Assembly: GCF_008329705.1 (NCBI RefSeq)
Contig: NZ_VTSX01000020.1
Location: 41,845 to 105,844 of the forward strand
Direction of reading: 5' to 3'
Origin: Chryseobacterium sp. SN22
GTDB taxonomy: Bacteria; Bacteroidota; Bacteroidia; Flavobacteriales; Weeksellaceae
DNA: 64,000 bases
Shown here: positions 1-8,464 of the stretch, piece after piece
Numbering within the stretch: the first letter of the stretch is position 1
Layout: each line of letters begins with the position of its first letter
Notes under the pieces: model-generated
The model's input: only the letters and a program-made list of their open reading frames with translations
What the model was told of the DNA's origin: nothing
Databases searched by the model: none
Made by a program: the position numbers and the translations under genes

Positions 1-986
1 TTTGGATAGGAAGCAATGATGTTCTGTTTTATGCAATCAACGGTGGAACAAATTCCCAGACTGGGGGAGGGGTAACCACTTATACGGCAGCTACGGTACA
101 GACCGGAACAGGAGCAAGCCCGGCAGCATATAGGTCTAATGATATCTCAGATCCGAATGTTGTGGCAGGTTCTATTAAGGCTGTTTTAGACGGACTTAAA
201 AGTGTAGGAGCAACAAAAGGCGTAATTGCCAACGTACCGTATGTAACTTCAATTCCGTATTTTACTACGGTTCCTTATAATCCTCTTACTCCTGCGGTGT
301 TAGGATCAAATATAAACACGCTGAATACCAGTTTGTACGGCCCCTTAAAGCAGGCACTTACGGCTTTCGGAGCTGGAAACAGAATCAATCTTCTATCTTC
401 TACCTCTGCAAATCCTGTCCTGATTAAAGACAACTCTTTAACCGATCTTTCATCTCAGCTGACTCTTGCTTTAACACCTTCTTTAGGCGTTGCTACAGCA
501 ACTGTATTCGGACAGATCTACGGACAGGCAAGGCAGGCTACGGCGGAAGATTATCTTCTTCTTACCACAAGTTCTGTTATCGGAACTACAGCCCCTGGGT
601 TACCATCTCCTGTAAATGTTTACGGAATATCTTATCCGCTGCAGAATCAGCATGTTCTGACAAAAACTGAAGCCGGTTATGTAAAAACGGCAACAGATGC
701 TTATAATACTTCGATCAGGGCATTTGCCGATACATATGGTCTGGCATTTATGGACTCTAATGCAAAGATGGTAGAACTTAACGGACAATCAGGAATCACT
801 TTTGACGGTGTGAAATATACTGCTAAATTTGTAAGTGGAGGAGCTTTCTCTCTGGATGGTATCCATCTTACCGGTAGGGGATATGCTATTATCGCTAACG
901 AATTCATTAAGTCGATCAATACAAAATATAAGTCTACTTTACCACAGGTAAATCCTAACAGTTATTCAGGGGTAAAGTTCCCTTAA
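1..986 (+). CDS. SGNH/GDSL-type hydrolase, 5' end outside the window
   Basis: The reading frame is open from base 3, so the start lies upstream of the window; 327 codons are visible. The visible part opens with WIGSND, which fits the GxND block III of SGNH hydrolases. Near the C-terminus is LDGIHLTGRGY, the block V DxxH that supplies the catalytic Asp and His. The nucleophile Ser of block I must be upstream and cannot be checked. Members of this family are esterases or lipases. The sequence is rich in Thr, Ser and Pro and probably secreted, but the signal peptide is not visible. A strong hairpin terminator follows, so this is the last gene of its unit. Confidence 0.75.
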   Translation, partial: WIGSNDVLFYAINGGTNSQTGGGVTTYTAATVQTGTGASPAAYRSNDISDPNVVAGSIKAVLDGLKSVGATKGVIANVPYVTSIPYFTTVPYNPLTPAVLGSNINTLNTSLYGPLKQALTAFGAGNRINLLSSTSANPVLIKDNSLTDLSSQLTLALTPSLGVATATVFGQIYGQARQATAEDYLLLTTSSVIGTTAPGLPSPVNVYGISYPLQNQHVLTKTEAGYVKTATDAYNTSIRAFADTYGLAFMDSNAKMVELNGQSGITFDGVKYTAKFVSGGAFSLDGIHLTGRGYAIIANEFIKSINTKYKSTLPQVNPNSYSGVKFP

Positions 987-1009
987 TAATAAGTAAAATA
1001 AAAACTTAG

Positions 1010-1042
1010 AAACCACAGGAGTAATTCTTGTGGTTTTTTTTT
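1010..1042 (+). terminator. Rho-independent terminator
   Basis: An 8-bp perfect stem (AAACCACA / TGTGGTTT) with an 11-nt loop is followed directly by a T-run. It separates the hydrolase from prs. Confidence 0.8.
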
Positions 1043-1070
1043 AAATTTGCAAAATCTTTAAAAAGTAAAA

Positions 1071-2009
1071 ATGGCCGATCAGTTAAGTTATCTATTTTGC
1101 ACAAGGACCAGCAGGGACCTGGCAGAAAAAATTGCCCAATATTATGGGAAGGAACTTGGAAAAATCAACTTTCAGACGTTCAGCGACGGAGAATTCGAGC
1201 CGGTTCTGGATGAATCCGTAAGAGGAGGAAGGGTTTTCCTTATTGCATCTACCTTCCCGCCGGCAGACAATTTATTGGAGCTTCTTCTAATTATTGATGC
1301 CGCGAAAAGAGCTTCTGCCAAAAGCATTACCGTAGTGCTTCCTTATTTCGGACTGGCAAGACAGGATAGAAAAGACAAGCCAAGAGCGCCGATCGGTGCC
1401 AAATTGGTTGCCAATCTTCTTACCGCCGCAGGCGCAACAAGAATCATGACCATGGATCTTCACGCAGACCAGATTCAGGGATTCTTCGAAATTCCGGTAG
1501 ATCATTTATATGCATCCACTATTTTTGTAGATTACATCAGAAACCTGAACCTGGAAAACCTTACCATCGCTTCTCCGGACATGGGTGGGGCTAAAAGAGC
1601 GAAAAACTATGCCGGCCACCTGGGTGCAGATGTAGTAATTGCTTATAAGGAAAGAAAAAAAGCGAATGTGGTGGAGGAAATGTTCCTGATCGGAGACGTA
1701 GTAGGAAAAAATGTAATCCTTATCGATGACATGATTGATACGGCAGGAACACTTTGCAAAGCGGCTGACATCCTGATGGAAAAAGGAGCGAAATCCGTGA
1801 GAGCCATGGCAACACACGGCGTACTTTCAGGTAAAGCGTATGATAATATCGAAAACTCCAAATTGTTGGAAGTGATTGTAACTGACTCAATTCCTGTGAA
1901 AAATAATTTGTCATCTAAAATAAAAGTGCTATCTTGCGCCCCATTATTTGCAGACGTTATGAAGATGGTTCATGAGCACCAATCCATTAGCAGTAAATTT
2001 ATTATCTAA
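1071..2009 (+). CDS. prs: Ribose-phosphate pyrophosphokinase (PRPP synthetase)
   Basis: Makes 5-phosphoribosyl 1-pyrophosphate from ribose 5-phosphate and ATP in the cytoplasm, feeding purine, pyrimidine, histidine, tryptophan and NAD synthesis. The 312-aa length matches class I enzymes (about 315). The PRPP synthase signature DLHADQIQGFF begins near residue 128, and the PRPP-binding loop VILIDDMIDTAGT lies at about residues 216-228. ATG at 1071 gives the expected N-terminus (MADQLSYLFC). The gene lies 57 bp upstream of rplY with no terminator between them, so co-transcription is likely; this gene order is common in bacteria. Confidence 0.97.
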   Translation: MADQLSYLFCTRTSRDLAEKIAQYYGKELGKINFQTFSDGEFEPVLDESVRGGRVFLIASTFPPADNLLELLLIIDAAKRASAKSITVVLPYFGLARQDRKDKPRAPIGAKLVANLLTAAGATRIMTMDLHADQIQGFFEIPVDHLYASTIFVDYIRNLNLENLTIASPDMGGAKRAKNYAGHLGADVVIAYKERKKANVVEEMFLIGDVVGKNVILIDDMIDTAGTLCKAADILMEKGAKSVRAMATHGVLSGKAYDNIENSKLLEVIVTDSIPVKNNLSSKIKVLSCAPLFADVMKMVHEHQSISSKFII

Positions 2010-2066
2010 TTGATAATTAAATATTTGCAAATTAAATTTTTGAAACAATTTTTTAAATTTTTATAA

Positions 2067-2714
2067 ATGAAATCTATTACAATTCAAGGTACAAAAAGAG
2101 AAAGCGTGGGCAAAAAGTCTACAAAAGCTTTACGTGATGCTGAATTAGTTCCTTGTGTTGTTTACGGAGGTGGAGCTCCTTTGAACTTCTCTGCTACAGA
2201 GAAATCTTTCAAAGGTTTGGTATACACTCCTGAAGCACACACGGTATCTATTGAGGTTGATGGTCAGACAATCCCGGCTGTTCTTCAGGATATTCAGTTT
2301 CACCCGATTACAGACAAAATCCTTCACGCGGATTTCTACCAGTTAGCGGAAGACAAACCGGTAGTTATGGAAGTTCCTGTAAGAATTACAGGTCGTTCAA
2401 AAGGTGTTGTTGCAGGTGGTGTTCTTCGTCAGTCTTTCAGAAAACTGAAGGTAAAAGCGATTCCTGCTAACTTACCTGACGAAATCGTTGTGGACGTTAC
2501 GCCGTTAAGAATCGGTAACAAACTTTATGTAGGAGGTATCAAAGCGGAAGGATATTCTTTCATGCACCCTGACAACGCGGTAGTAGTTGCTGTGAAGATG
2601 TCTAGAAATGCAATGAAAGGAGGCGCTGCAGCAATGGATGATGAGGATGAAGAAGAAGTTACAGCAGAAGAAGGAGCAGCCCCGGCAGCTGAAGAAACAA
2701 CTGCAGCAGAATAA
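2067..2714 (+). CDS. rplY: 50S ribosomal protein L25/general stress protein Ctc
   Basis: 5S rRNA-binding protein of the large subunit, long (TL5/Ctc) form of 215 aa. The N-terminal RNA-binding domain begins [18 protein letters not shown] and is followed by a second beta-rich domain (about residues 100-185). The tail after about residue 190 is a low-complexity run of Glu and Ala, typical of Bacteroidetes L25. Codon use is strongly biased, fitting high expression. It follows prs and ends at a strong terminator. Confidence 0.96.
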   Translation: MKSITIQGTKRESVGKKSTKALRDAELVPCVVYGGGAPLNFSATEKSFKGLVYTPEAHTVSIEVDGQTIPAVLQDIQFHPITDKILHADFYQLAEDKPVVMEVPVRITGRSKGVVAGGVLRQSFRKLKVKAIPANLPDEIVVDVTPLRIGNKLYVGGIKAEGYSFMHPDNAVVVAVKMSRNAMKGGAAAMDDEDEEEVTAEEGAAPAAEETTAAE

Positions 2715-2738
2715 GAATTTCTTATCTAAAAATATGGG

Positions 2739-2767
2739 AACCTGTCAATTCATTGGCAGGTTTTTTT
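2739..2767 (+). terminator. Rho-independent terminator after rplY
   Basis: A 10-bp stem (AACCTGTCAA / TTGGCAGGTT, one G-T pair) with a 4-nt loop is followed by seven T. Confidence 0.85.
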
Positions 2768-2932
2768 ATGTTAAAAAAACTAGAGAATAATTTAACGATT
2801 CATATTAATTTAAAAAAATCTTTATGTCCTTATAAGTGGAATGTTTATGCTGTAGACCTAATCATATCATGCAATCAAAAAAGCTCAGCATTCTCCGTGT
2901 TCCAATTAAGTTTAATAATATTACCAGGAAAA

Positions 2933-2963
2933 AACTTCCAACCTCCAGCATCCTCTTCCAGCC
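2933..2963 (+). repeat. 31-nt dispersed pyrimidine-rich repeat, copy 1
   Basis: Pattern AACTTCC.ACCTCCAG..TCCTCTTCC. The same 31-nt element occurs ungapped at 21193-21223 and 32713-32743, each time on the + strand in a spacer 100-165 bp upstream of a + strand gene. The rest of the 395-bp rplY-sufS spacer holds the rplY terminator and a candidate sufS promoter. A 71-codon open frame crosses both and is probably not a gene. Confidence 0.55.
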
Positions 2964-3060
2964 TTTAGGGTTAAAGGATTTACATCTAATCCATTGAATC
3001 TTTCTATTGATTTACAATCCATTGCTAACAACCGTCAGTTTCCTTTTGGAAAAAAAGCCG

Positions 3061-3068
3061 TAAATTTG
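3061..3068 (+). promoter_or_regulatory. Candidate -7 box of the sufS promoter
   Basis: TAAATTTG matches the Bacteroidetes -7 consensus TAnnTTTG, 41 bp before the sufS ATG. No clear TTTG box lies 17-23 nt upstream. A short inverted repeat (GTTCT-AAATA-AGAAC) follows and could be an operator or leader hairpin. Confidence 0.4.
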
Positions 3069-3109
3069 AAGAGTTCTAAATAAGAACGTTTTAATTTAAA
3101 ATTTAATAA

Positions 3110-4330
3110 ATGTTTGACATTCAGGAAATCAGGAGTCAGTTTTCTATATTAGACCGGAAGGTGAACGGTAAGCCGTTGGTTTACCTGGACAATGCAGCAA
3201 CCTCCCAGAAACCGGATTCGGTGCTGAAGGTTTGGGATACCTATTACCGGGAGCTTAATGCAAACGTACACCGGGGAATCCATACCTTAAGCCAGCTGGC
3301 TACGGAAGAGATGGAACTTTCCAGACGGAAGATCCAGAAATTCATCAATGCAAAGTACGATTTTGAAGTCATCTTTACCAAAGGAACGACCGAAGGATTG
3401 AACTTGATCTCTTATATTTTAACCCAGAAATTAAAAAAAGACGACGAGATCATCATTTCTTATCTGGAGCATCACTCCAATATTGTTCCCTGGCAATTGC
3501 TCTGCGAAAGAACAGGAGCCAAATTGAAAGTAATCCCGATGGATGAAAACGGGATTCTTCAGATGGAGATTTTCGATACTTTGTTGAATGAAAGAACGAA
3601 GATTGTTTCCATGAACCAGGTTTCCAATGCATTAGGGGTGATCAATCCGGTGGAAGAAATCATTGCAAGAACGCGGAAGAATACGGACGCTTACATCGTA
3701 ATCGATGGGGCTCAGTCGGTACCGCATTTTACCATTGATGTTCAGGCGATGGATTGTGACTTTTTTGTATTTTCAGGCCATAAAATGTATGCGCCGATGG
3801 GAACGGGAATTTTATACGGGAAACAGGAAATCCTTGAAGAGCTGCCGCCATTCCACGGAGGTGGGGAAATGATTGCCACCTGCTCGTTTGAAGAAACAAG
3901 CTATGCCGGACTTCCGTTCAAATATGAAGCAGGAACCCCGAATGTAGGTGGAAATATTGCGTTGGGTGCCGCTGTGGACTTTATCTTGGAAACAGGGCAT
4001 GAAAACATCAGAACCCATGAAAATGCTTTGCTGGAATATGCTCAGAGACACCTTCTGGAACTCGAAGGATTAAAAGTATACGGTGAAAAAGCAAACCGGA
4101 CAGGGGTGGTTTCTTTCAATCTGGAAGGCATCGGGATTGCTTCGGATGTAGGAATGATCCTCGATAAACTGGGGATTGCAGTACGGACGGGCCATCACTG
4201 TACACAGCCGATCATGAGCTTCTTTAATATTGCAGGAACCGTACGCGCAAGTTTTGCCGTGTATAATACCTTCAACGAAATTGATATTCTCGTGGAAGGA
4301 GTGAAAAAAGCACAAAAAATGCTTCGATAA
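3110..4330 (+). CDS. sufS: Cysteine desulfurase, SufS type
   Basis: PLP enzyme that takes sulfur from L-cysteine as a persulfide for Fe-S cluster assembly. Its 406 aa match SufS/CsdA (about 406). The PLP lysine lies in SGHKMYAPMGTG at about Lys225. The sulfur-accepting cysteine is in RTGHHCTQP at about Cys364, in the short-loop form typical of group II desulfurases. The gene stands alone between two terminators. The usual suf partners (sufBCD, sufE) are not in the window, although in flavobacteria sufS is often near them. Confidence 0.93.
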   Translation: MFDIQEIRSQFSILDRKVNGKPLVYLDNAATSQKPDSVLKVWDTYYRELNANVHRGIHTLSQLATEEMELSRRKIQKFINAKYDFEVIFTKGTTEGLNLISYILTQKLKKDDEIIISYLEHHSNIVPWQLLCERTGAKLKVIPMDENGILQMEIFDTLLNERTKIVSMNQVSNALGVINPVEEIIARTRKNTDAYIVIDGAQSVPHFTIDVQAMDCDFFVFSGHKMYAPMGTGILYGKQEILEELPPFHGGGEMIATCSFEETSYAGLPFKYEAGTPNVGGNIALGAAVDFILETGHENIRTHENALLEYAQRHLLELEGLKVYGEKANRTGVVSFNLEGIGIASDVGMILDKLGIAVRTGHHCTQPIMSFFNIAGTVRASFAVYNTFNEIDILVEGVKKAQKMLR

Positions 4331-4352
4331 TCATAACATCAAATATCATAGG

Positions 4353-4386
4353 AACGGTCAGGAATTTTTTCTGGCCGTTTTGTTTT
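4353..4386 (+). terminator. Rho-independent terminator after sufS
   Basis: A 9-bp stem (AACGGTCAG / CTGGCCGTT, one G-T pair) is followed by TTGTTTT. Confidence 0.75.
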
Positions 4387-4473
4387 AATAATTGATATTG
4401 AAATATTAATGTATAGCCGATGAATGTATTTGGTGTTTTTAAGAAATATAATCTTTAATAAAAAAATAAATCC

Positions 4474-4500
4474 TGTAACCTTTTCGGTTTTTCGCTGTCT
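4474..4500 (+). promoter_or_regulatory. Candidate ECF-sigma promoter (autoregulation)
   Basis: TGTAACC, 15 nt, then TGTCT, 23 bp before the sigma-factor ATG. This resembles the AAC (-35) and GTC/TCT (-10) boxes of ECF-type promoters and differs from the TTTG/TAnnTTTG promoters elsewhere in the window. ECF genes commonly transcribe themselves, so autoregulation is inferred. Confidence 0.5.
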
Positions 4501-4522
4501 TACTAATAGAAACAAAATAATT

Positions 4523-5083
4523 ATGAAGCTTCTGTTTGGAAATAAAAAAGATGATTTGCTAAGCCGCCTGAAAAGACAGGAGCCGGCGGCACAGAAAATT
4601 TTTTATGATCAGAATGTTAAAAAGTTCCTGAGCATCAGCAGGAGTTATATTACGGATCTGTACCAGGCGGAAGACTGCGTCATCAAAGCGTTCTGCAAAA
4701 TCTTTAAAAATATAGAAAGCTTCAGAAACGATGGAAGTTTCGACGGATGGGCGAGAAGAGTTGTGGTTAACGAGTGCCTCAATTTTATCAAGAGCCACAA
4801 AACGGTTTTTTATCTGGACGATATCAATCCGGCTTATCTCGAAGAAGCGTACGAAGAAGATCTGGTTTTTAATTTCAATGCCCAGGAGCTGCTGGACCAG
4901 CTTCCGGATGCCTACCGGATGGTTTTCAACCTCTACGTTTTTGAAGATTATTCGCACCAGGAAATTGCCGATGCCTTACAGATCTCCACAGCCGTAAGCA
5001 AGACGCAGTTGTTCAGGGCTAAAGAAAAGATGAGAAAAATTTATTTCCAACAACAAAAAGCGTTACAAAATGAAAACTATTAA
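4523..5083 (+). CDS. RNA polymerase sigma factor, ECF subfamily
   Basis: 186-aa sigma-70 family protein with only regions 2 and 4. Region 2 runs from about residue 25 (KIFYDQNVKKFLSISRSY) and includes the DNA-melting segment FDGWARRVVVNECLNF. Region 4 contains YRMVFNLYVFEDYSHQEIA followed by the helix-turn-helix. ATG at 4523 is chosen because the 33 extra codons upstream are AT-rich and would place the ECF-like promoter inside the coding region. The gene overlaps the next one by 14 bp, so the two are translationally coupled. The sensed signal is unknown; the third gene of the operon suggests an envelope signal. Confidence 0.9.
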   Translation: MKLLFGNKKDDLLSRLKRQEPAAQKIFYDQNVKKFLSISRSYITDLYQAEDCVIKAFCKIFKNIESFRNDGSFDGWARRVVVNECLNFIKSHKTVFYLDDINPAYLEEAYEEDLVFNFNAQELLDQLPDAYRMVFNLYVFEDYSHQEIADALQISTAVSKTQLFRAKEKMRKIYFQQQKALQNENY

Positions 5084-5699
5084 AAGCAATATAGAACAAC
5101 AGATCAAAAAACAGATCGAAGAGAGGGAAATCACTCCTTCAAGGGACTTGTGGTCTGAAATTGAAAGCCAGGCGGTGGCAAAGACCTCAAAACCATCCTT
5201 CAATTGGCTTCTGATAGCAGCCTGCTTTATTTTAACTTTTAGTTTAGGGGCTGTGCTTTTTTTTAACCGGGAAAATAAACCCTACGGATCATCGGAAACG
5301 ATTGTTCATACCATTACAGAACCTGCTATTCAGAACCCTTTAGGGCACATTGCGCAGGAGCAAGATGCAGAGCCAGCAGCTAAAAATCACGAGGAGAAAA
5401 CGGTTGCAGAAAATATTTCAGCAGGAATAAAAACTGAAGAGCGGAACCGGGAGCCGCAAGCCTTTGCCCAACAGGAAGAAATGCCGGTTATCATAAGGAA
5501 TTCAGTACAGATCATATCAGAACTTTCACCCATTCAACCGGGAAAAACCATTGCCCAGACAGACTCTGCCAAGGTACCGGTAAAGAAGAAACGGTATGTG
5601 GATCCTTCCACGCTGCTTTTTTCAGTGGAACACAAAGATGTCATTGAGAAGACCAAAGGAAAAAGCAATGTCGCCACGATCGATCTGAACAAAAACTAA
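5070..5699 (+). CDS. Single-pass membrane protein, possible anti-sigma factor
   Basis: 209 aa. A soluble N-terminus of about 45 residues, rich in Lys and Glu, precedes one hydrophobic segment (NWLLIAACFILTFSLGAVLF, about residues 45-65) and a polar, low-complexity C-terminal region rich in Glu, Ala and Gln, probably periplasmic. The overlap with the ECF sigma gene and this topology suggest a membrane-anchored anti-sigma factor. No zinc-binding HxxxCxxC motif of classical ZAS anti-sigma domains is present, so the role is inferred from context only. Confidence 0.55.
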   Translation: MKTIKSNIEQQIKKQIEEREITPSRDLWSEIESQAVAKTSKPSFNWLLIAACFILTFSLGAVLFFNRENKPYGSSETIVHTITEPAIQNPLGHIAQEQDAEPAAKNHEEKTVAENISAGIKTEERNREPQAFAQQEEMPVIIRNSVQIISELSPIQPGKTIAQTDSAKVPVKKKRYVDPSTLLFSVEHKDVIEKTKGKSNVATIDLNKN

Positions 5700-5732
5700 C
5701 CCTTTATTTTTTTAACCATTAAAACATAGTAT

Positions 5733-6770
5733 ATGATCAGGAAATTTATCATGATGGGCTTCGTATGCCTTTTGTCAACAGCAGGATATGCACAGAGAAA
5801 ACCGGTACTGAACCTTCAGCCGAAAGAGGAAACCGGGGTAAGCCCGATCGTAAAAGAAAAAGTGGATGATTATGCCAAAAAGATCGATACCATCATCCAG
5901 GAAGAGAAAAAAATGATGGAAGCGGAATTGCTGGAGCTTCAGGCCAAAAACCTGGACAAGGCAGAATTCGATAAGCAGAAAGCCCTGGTGGCCGAGCAGT
6001 ATTCCGAAAAGATCGATCAGCGTATCGAAGCACTGGGATTCGACATGGATGCCGTGATCCAGAAGCAGGTACGCTTTTCCCTGCTGAATTCGGATGTAAC
6101 CTCAAATGAAGAACTGAAAGAGAGGCTTCTGAAAAAATTCAGGCCTACAAAAGACCTTTCTCCCTATATTTCTTACGGAATCATGAATCTTACGAATGAT
6201 AAGCCGGATAATACGCTTGATAATAATCTGCGCTATGCCGGAAACTTTGAATTCGGTTTAAAATTCAATTATCAGTTTGGCAGGACAAGCCCGTGGGGGT
6301 TGATCTCAGGAGTCAGTTTTTCATGGCGAACACTGAGTATCGATAACAATATGTTTGTCGCAAAAGATGCCAATTCCAACGTTTATCTGGCAAACTATGA
6401 TAAAGGATTGAGCAAAAGCAAGCTGAGAACAGGTTATATTATCGTTCCGGTAGGAATACAGTACAATTTTTCCAGGCTGAAAAATGCCGGGATGGATGTT
6501 CAATACTTGGATTATTCCGAGGGTTTCAGAATAGGGGCTAATATGTACGGAGGGGTAAAGATGTCAACGAACAACATCATTAAAGGCGATGGGGTCAGCA
6601 ACCGGGACCGAAGCGATTATCAGGTAAGCCCATTCATTTATGGAGGACAGTTCACGGTTTCCTATAACGATTTCAGTATTTTCGTAAAAAAGGACTTTGG
6701 AAATTTCTTTAAAAACGGAACTTTTGAAAATGACAAGGCATTGATTTTTGGAGTTGCGCTCTGGTGGTAA
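5733..6770 (+). CDS. Predicted outer-membrane protein with coiled-coil N-terminus
   Basis: 345 aa. A signal peptide (MIRKFIMMGFVCLLSTAGYAQ) is followed by a charged, helical stretch (about residues 40-115, rich in Lys, Glu and Gln) and then a region of alternating aromatic strands from about residue 140 to the terminal ALWW, typical of a small beta-barrel ending in an aromatic residue. It lies 33 bp after the putative anti-sigma gene and before a terminator, so it is probably the last gene of the ECF operon and may be a regulated product or part of the sensing chain. No specific family was recognised. Confidence 0.6.
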   Translation: MIRKFIMMGFVCLLSTAGYAQRKPVLNLQPKEETGVSPIVKEKVDDYAKKIDTIIQEEKKMMEAELLELQAKNLDKAEFDKQKALVAEQYSEKIDQRIEALGFDMDAVIQKQVRFSLLNSDVTSNEELKERLLKKFRPTKDLSPYISYGIMNLTNDKPDNTLDNNLRYAGNFEFGLKFNYQFGRTSPWGLISGVSFSWRTLSIDNNMFVAKDANSNVYLANYDKGLSKSKLRTGYIIVPVGIQYNFSRLKNAGMDVQYLDYSEGFRIGANMYGGVKMSTNNIIKGDGVSNRDRSDYQVSPFIYGGQFTVSYNDFSIFVKKDFGNFFKNGTFENDKALIFGVALWW

Positions 6771-6800
6771 GAGACACCTGATTATTCATATTTAAATGAT

Positions 6801-6831
6801 AAACGCCGATGAAGAATTTCCCGGCGTTTTT
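6801..6831 (+). terminator. Rho-independent terminator between convergent genes
   Basis: An 8-bp perfect stem (AAACGCCG / CGGCGTTT) with a 13-nt loop and T-run. It ends the ECF operon and may also serve fumC, which converges on it. Confidence 0.75.
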
Positions 6832-6860
6832 CGTGCAATATAATTATTTAAATCTGATTT

Positions 6861-8255
6861 CTATTTCAGGCTTCCCACCATATCCTCAGGCTTCACCCAT
6901 TCGTCGAACTGTTCGGCCGTTAAAAGACCTAAATTCACCGCTTCTTCTTTTAAAGTGGTTCCGTTCTTGTGAGCAGTTTTCGCAATTTTAGCGGCATTTT
7001 CATAACCGATATGGGTATTCAGGGCGGTTACCAGCATCAGGGATTTATCCACCAGTTCTTTAATTCTTTCATGGTTCGGTTCGATGCCTACGGCGCAGTG
7101 ATCATTAAAAGAGATACAGGCATCGGCAATCAGCTGGGCCGACTGCAGGAAGTTATAGGCCATCACCGGCTTGAAAACATTCAGCTCATAATTCCCCTGG
7201 GTTCCGGCGAATGAAATGGTTGTATCATTTCCTAATACCTGGGCGCAGACCATCGTCATTGCTTCATTCTGCGTAGGATTCACTTTCCCCGGCATAATGG
7301 AAGACCCCGGCTCGTTTTCCGGGATATGGATTTCTCCGATTCCGGAACGGGGACCAGAAGCCAGCAAACGAATATCCTGAGCAATTTTGAATAAGGAAAC
7401 GGCCAGCTGCTTTAAAGCCCCGTGGGATTCCACAATAGCATCATGGGCTGCCAGTGCCTCGAATTTATTTTCCGCCGTTACAAAAGGGAGACCGGTAAAT
7501 TTAGAAATGTATTCCGCTACTTTCACGTCATACCCCTGTGGGGTATTTAAACCTGTACCTACGGCCGTTCCGCCCAATGCCAGCTCGGAAAGGTGAGGCA
7601 ACGTATTTTTTAATGCCTTAATCCCGTAGTTCAGTTGGGCTACATATCCTGAAAATTCCTGTCCCAGAGTCAGCGGCGTGGCATCCATTAAGTGGGTTCT
7701 TCCGATTTTAACGATGTCTTTAAAAGCTTCTGATTTCTGAGCCAGCGTATCCCGTAATTTTTCAACCGCAGGAACCGTTATTTCCACTACTTTCTTATAA
7801 GCGGCGATGTGCATCGCGGTAGGATAAGTGTCATTGGAGGACTGGGATTTATTGACGTCGTCATTCGGATGGACTTCTGCTTTTTCTCCTAATATACCGC
7901 CGTTGTTTACATGCGACCGATTGGAAATCACTTCATTCACGTTCATATTCGACTGGGTTCCTGAACCGGTTTGCCAGATTACCAGAGGGAACTGGTCATT
8001 CAGTTTCCCTTCCAGAATCTCATCGCATACTTTGGCGATCAGATCCCTTTTCTCTGCCGGCAGAACACCAAGATCCGCATTGGTAAAAGCAGCAGCTTTC
8101 TTTAGATAAGCAAAAGCTTCGATGATTTCATGCGGCATGGAGCCTTCGGGTCCGATTTTGAAATTGTTTCTGGAACGTTCGGTCTGTGCGCCCCAGAATT
8201 TGTCGGCAGGAACCTGCACTTCACCCATGGTGTCTTTTTCTATTCTGTAATTCAT
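6861..8255 (-). CDS. fumC: Fumarate hydratase class II (iron-independent)
   Basis: Reversibly hydrates fumarate to L-malate in the TCA cycle. 464 aa starting at [13 protein letters not shown], against 467 in E. coli FumC. A longer open frame to 8375 adds 40 AT-rich codons of spacer and is rejected. The fumarase/aspartase signature [16 protein letters not shown] is intact, as is the [13 protein letters not shown] substrate segment. A class I fumarase starts 210 bp away on the opposite strand, so the cell carries both an oxygen-stable and an Fe-S-dependent fumarase side by side. Confidence 0.96.
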   Translation of the reverse strand: MNYRIEKDTMGEVQVPADKFWGAQTERSRNNFKIGPEGSMPHEIIEAFAYLKKAAAFTNADLGVLPAEKRDLIAKVCDEILEGKLNDQFPLVIWQTGSGTQSNMNVNEVISNRSHVNNGGILGEKAEVHPNDDVNKSQSSNDTYPTAMHIAAYKKVVEITVPAVEKLRDTLAQKSEAFKDIVKIGRTHLMDATPLTLGQEFSGYVAQLNYGIKALKNTLPHLSELALGGTAVGTGLNTPQGYDVKVAEYISKFTGLPFVTAENKFEALAAHDAIVESHGALKQLAVSLFKIAQDIRLLASGPRSGIGEIHIPENEPGSSIMPGKVNPTQNEAMTMVCAQVLGNDTTISFAGTQGNYELNVFKPVMAYNFLQSAQLIADACISFNDHCAVGIEPNHERIKELVDKSLMLVTALNTHIGYENAAKIAKTAHKNGTTLKEEAVNLGLLTAEQFDEWVKPEDMVGSLK

Positions 8256-8412
8256 TGTGATGGAATTTTTTGTTAAATTCAGGTTGAGGTTAAAGTTTAG
8301 AGTAAGAAAATCTCGGTTCGTATCTTTGACTTCACCTGATTGTATAAAATTACTTATAAATAAAAAACCTCGCAATTTATAATCATTATAAATATCATTC
8401 TAAGCCGCTGAT

Positions 8413-8448
8413 TTTGCTCATGCTTTTTTTACGATGTTTTATTTTTGC
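8413..8448 (+). promoter_or_regulatory. Promoter of the class I fumarase gene
   Basis: TTTGC, 22 nt, TATTTTTGC: both boxes of the Bacteroidetes housekeeping promoter, 16 bp before the ATG. A second perfect -7 box (TATCTTTG, 8321-8328) lies upstream and may be an additional promoter. Confidence 0.65.
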
Positions 8449-8464
8449 AGCCAAAGAAAAGAGA

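Noticed and set aside
2753..2968. 71-codon + strand open frame after rplY
   Set aside because: It begins inside the rplY terminator and runs through the dispersed 31-nt repeat; composition is random spacer.
8256..8375. N-terminal 40-codon extension of fumC
   Set aside because: The extension is AT-rich repeat-like spacer (Asn/Leu runs), and known FumC proteins begin at the downstream Met.
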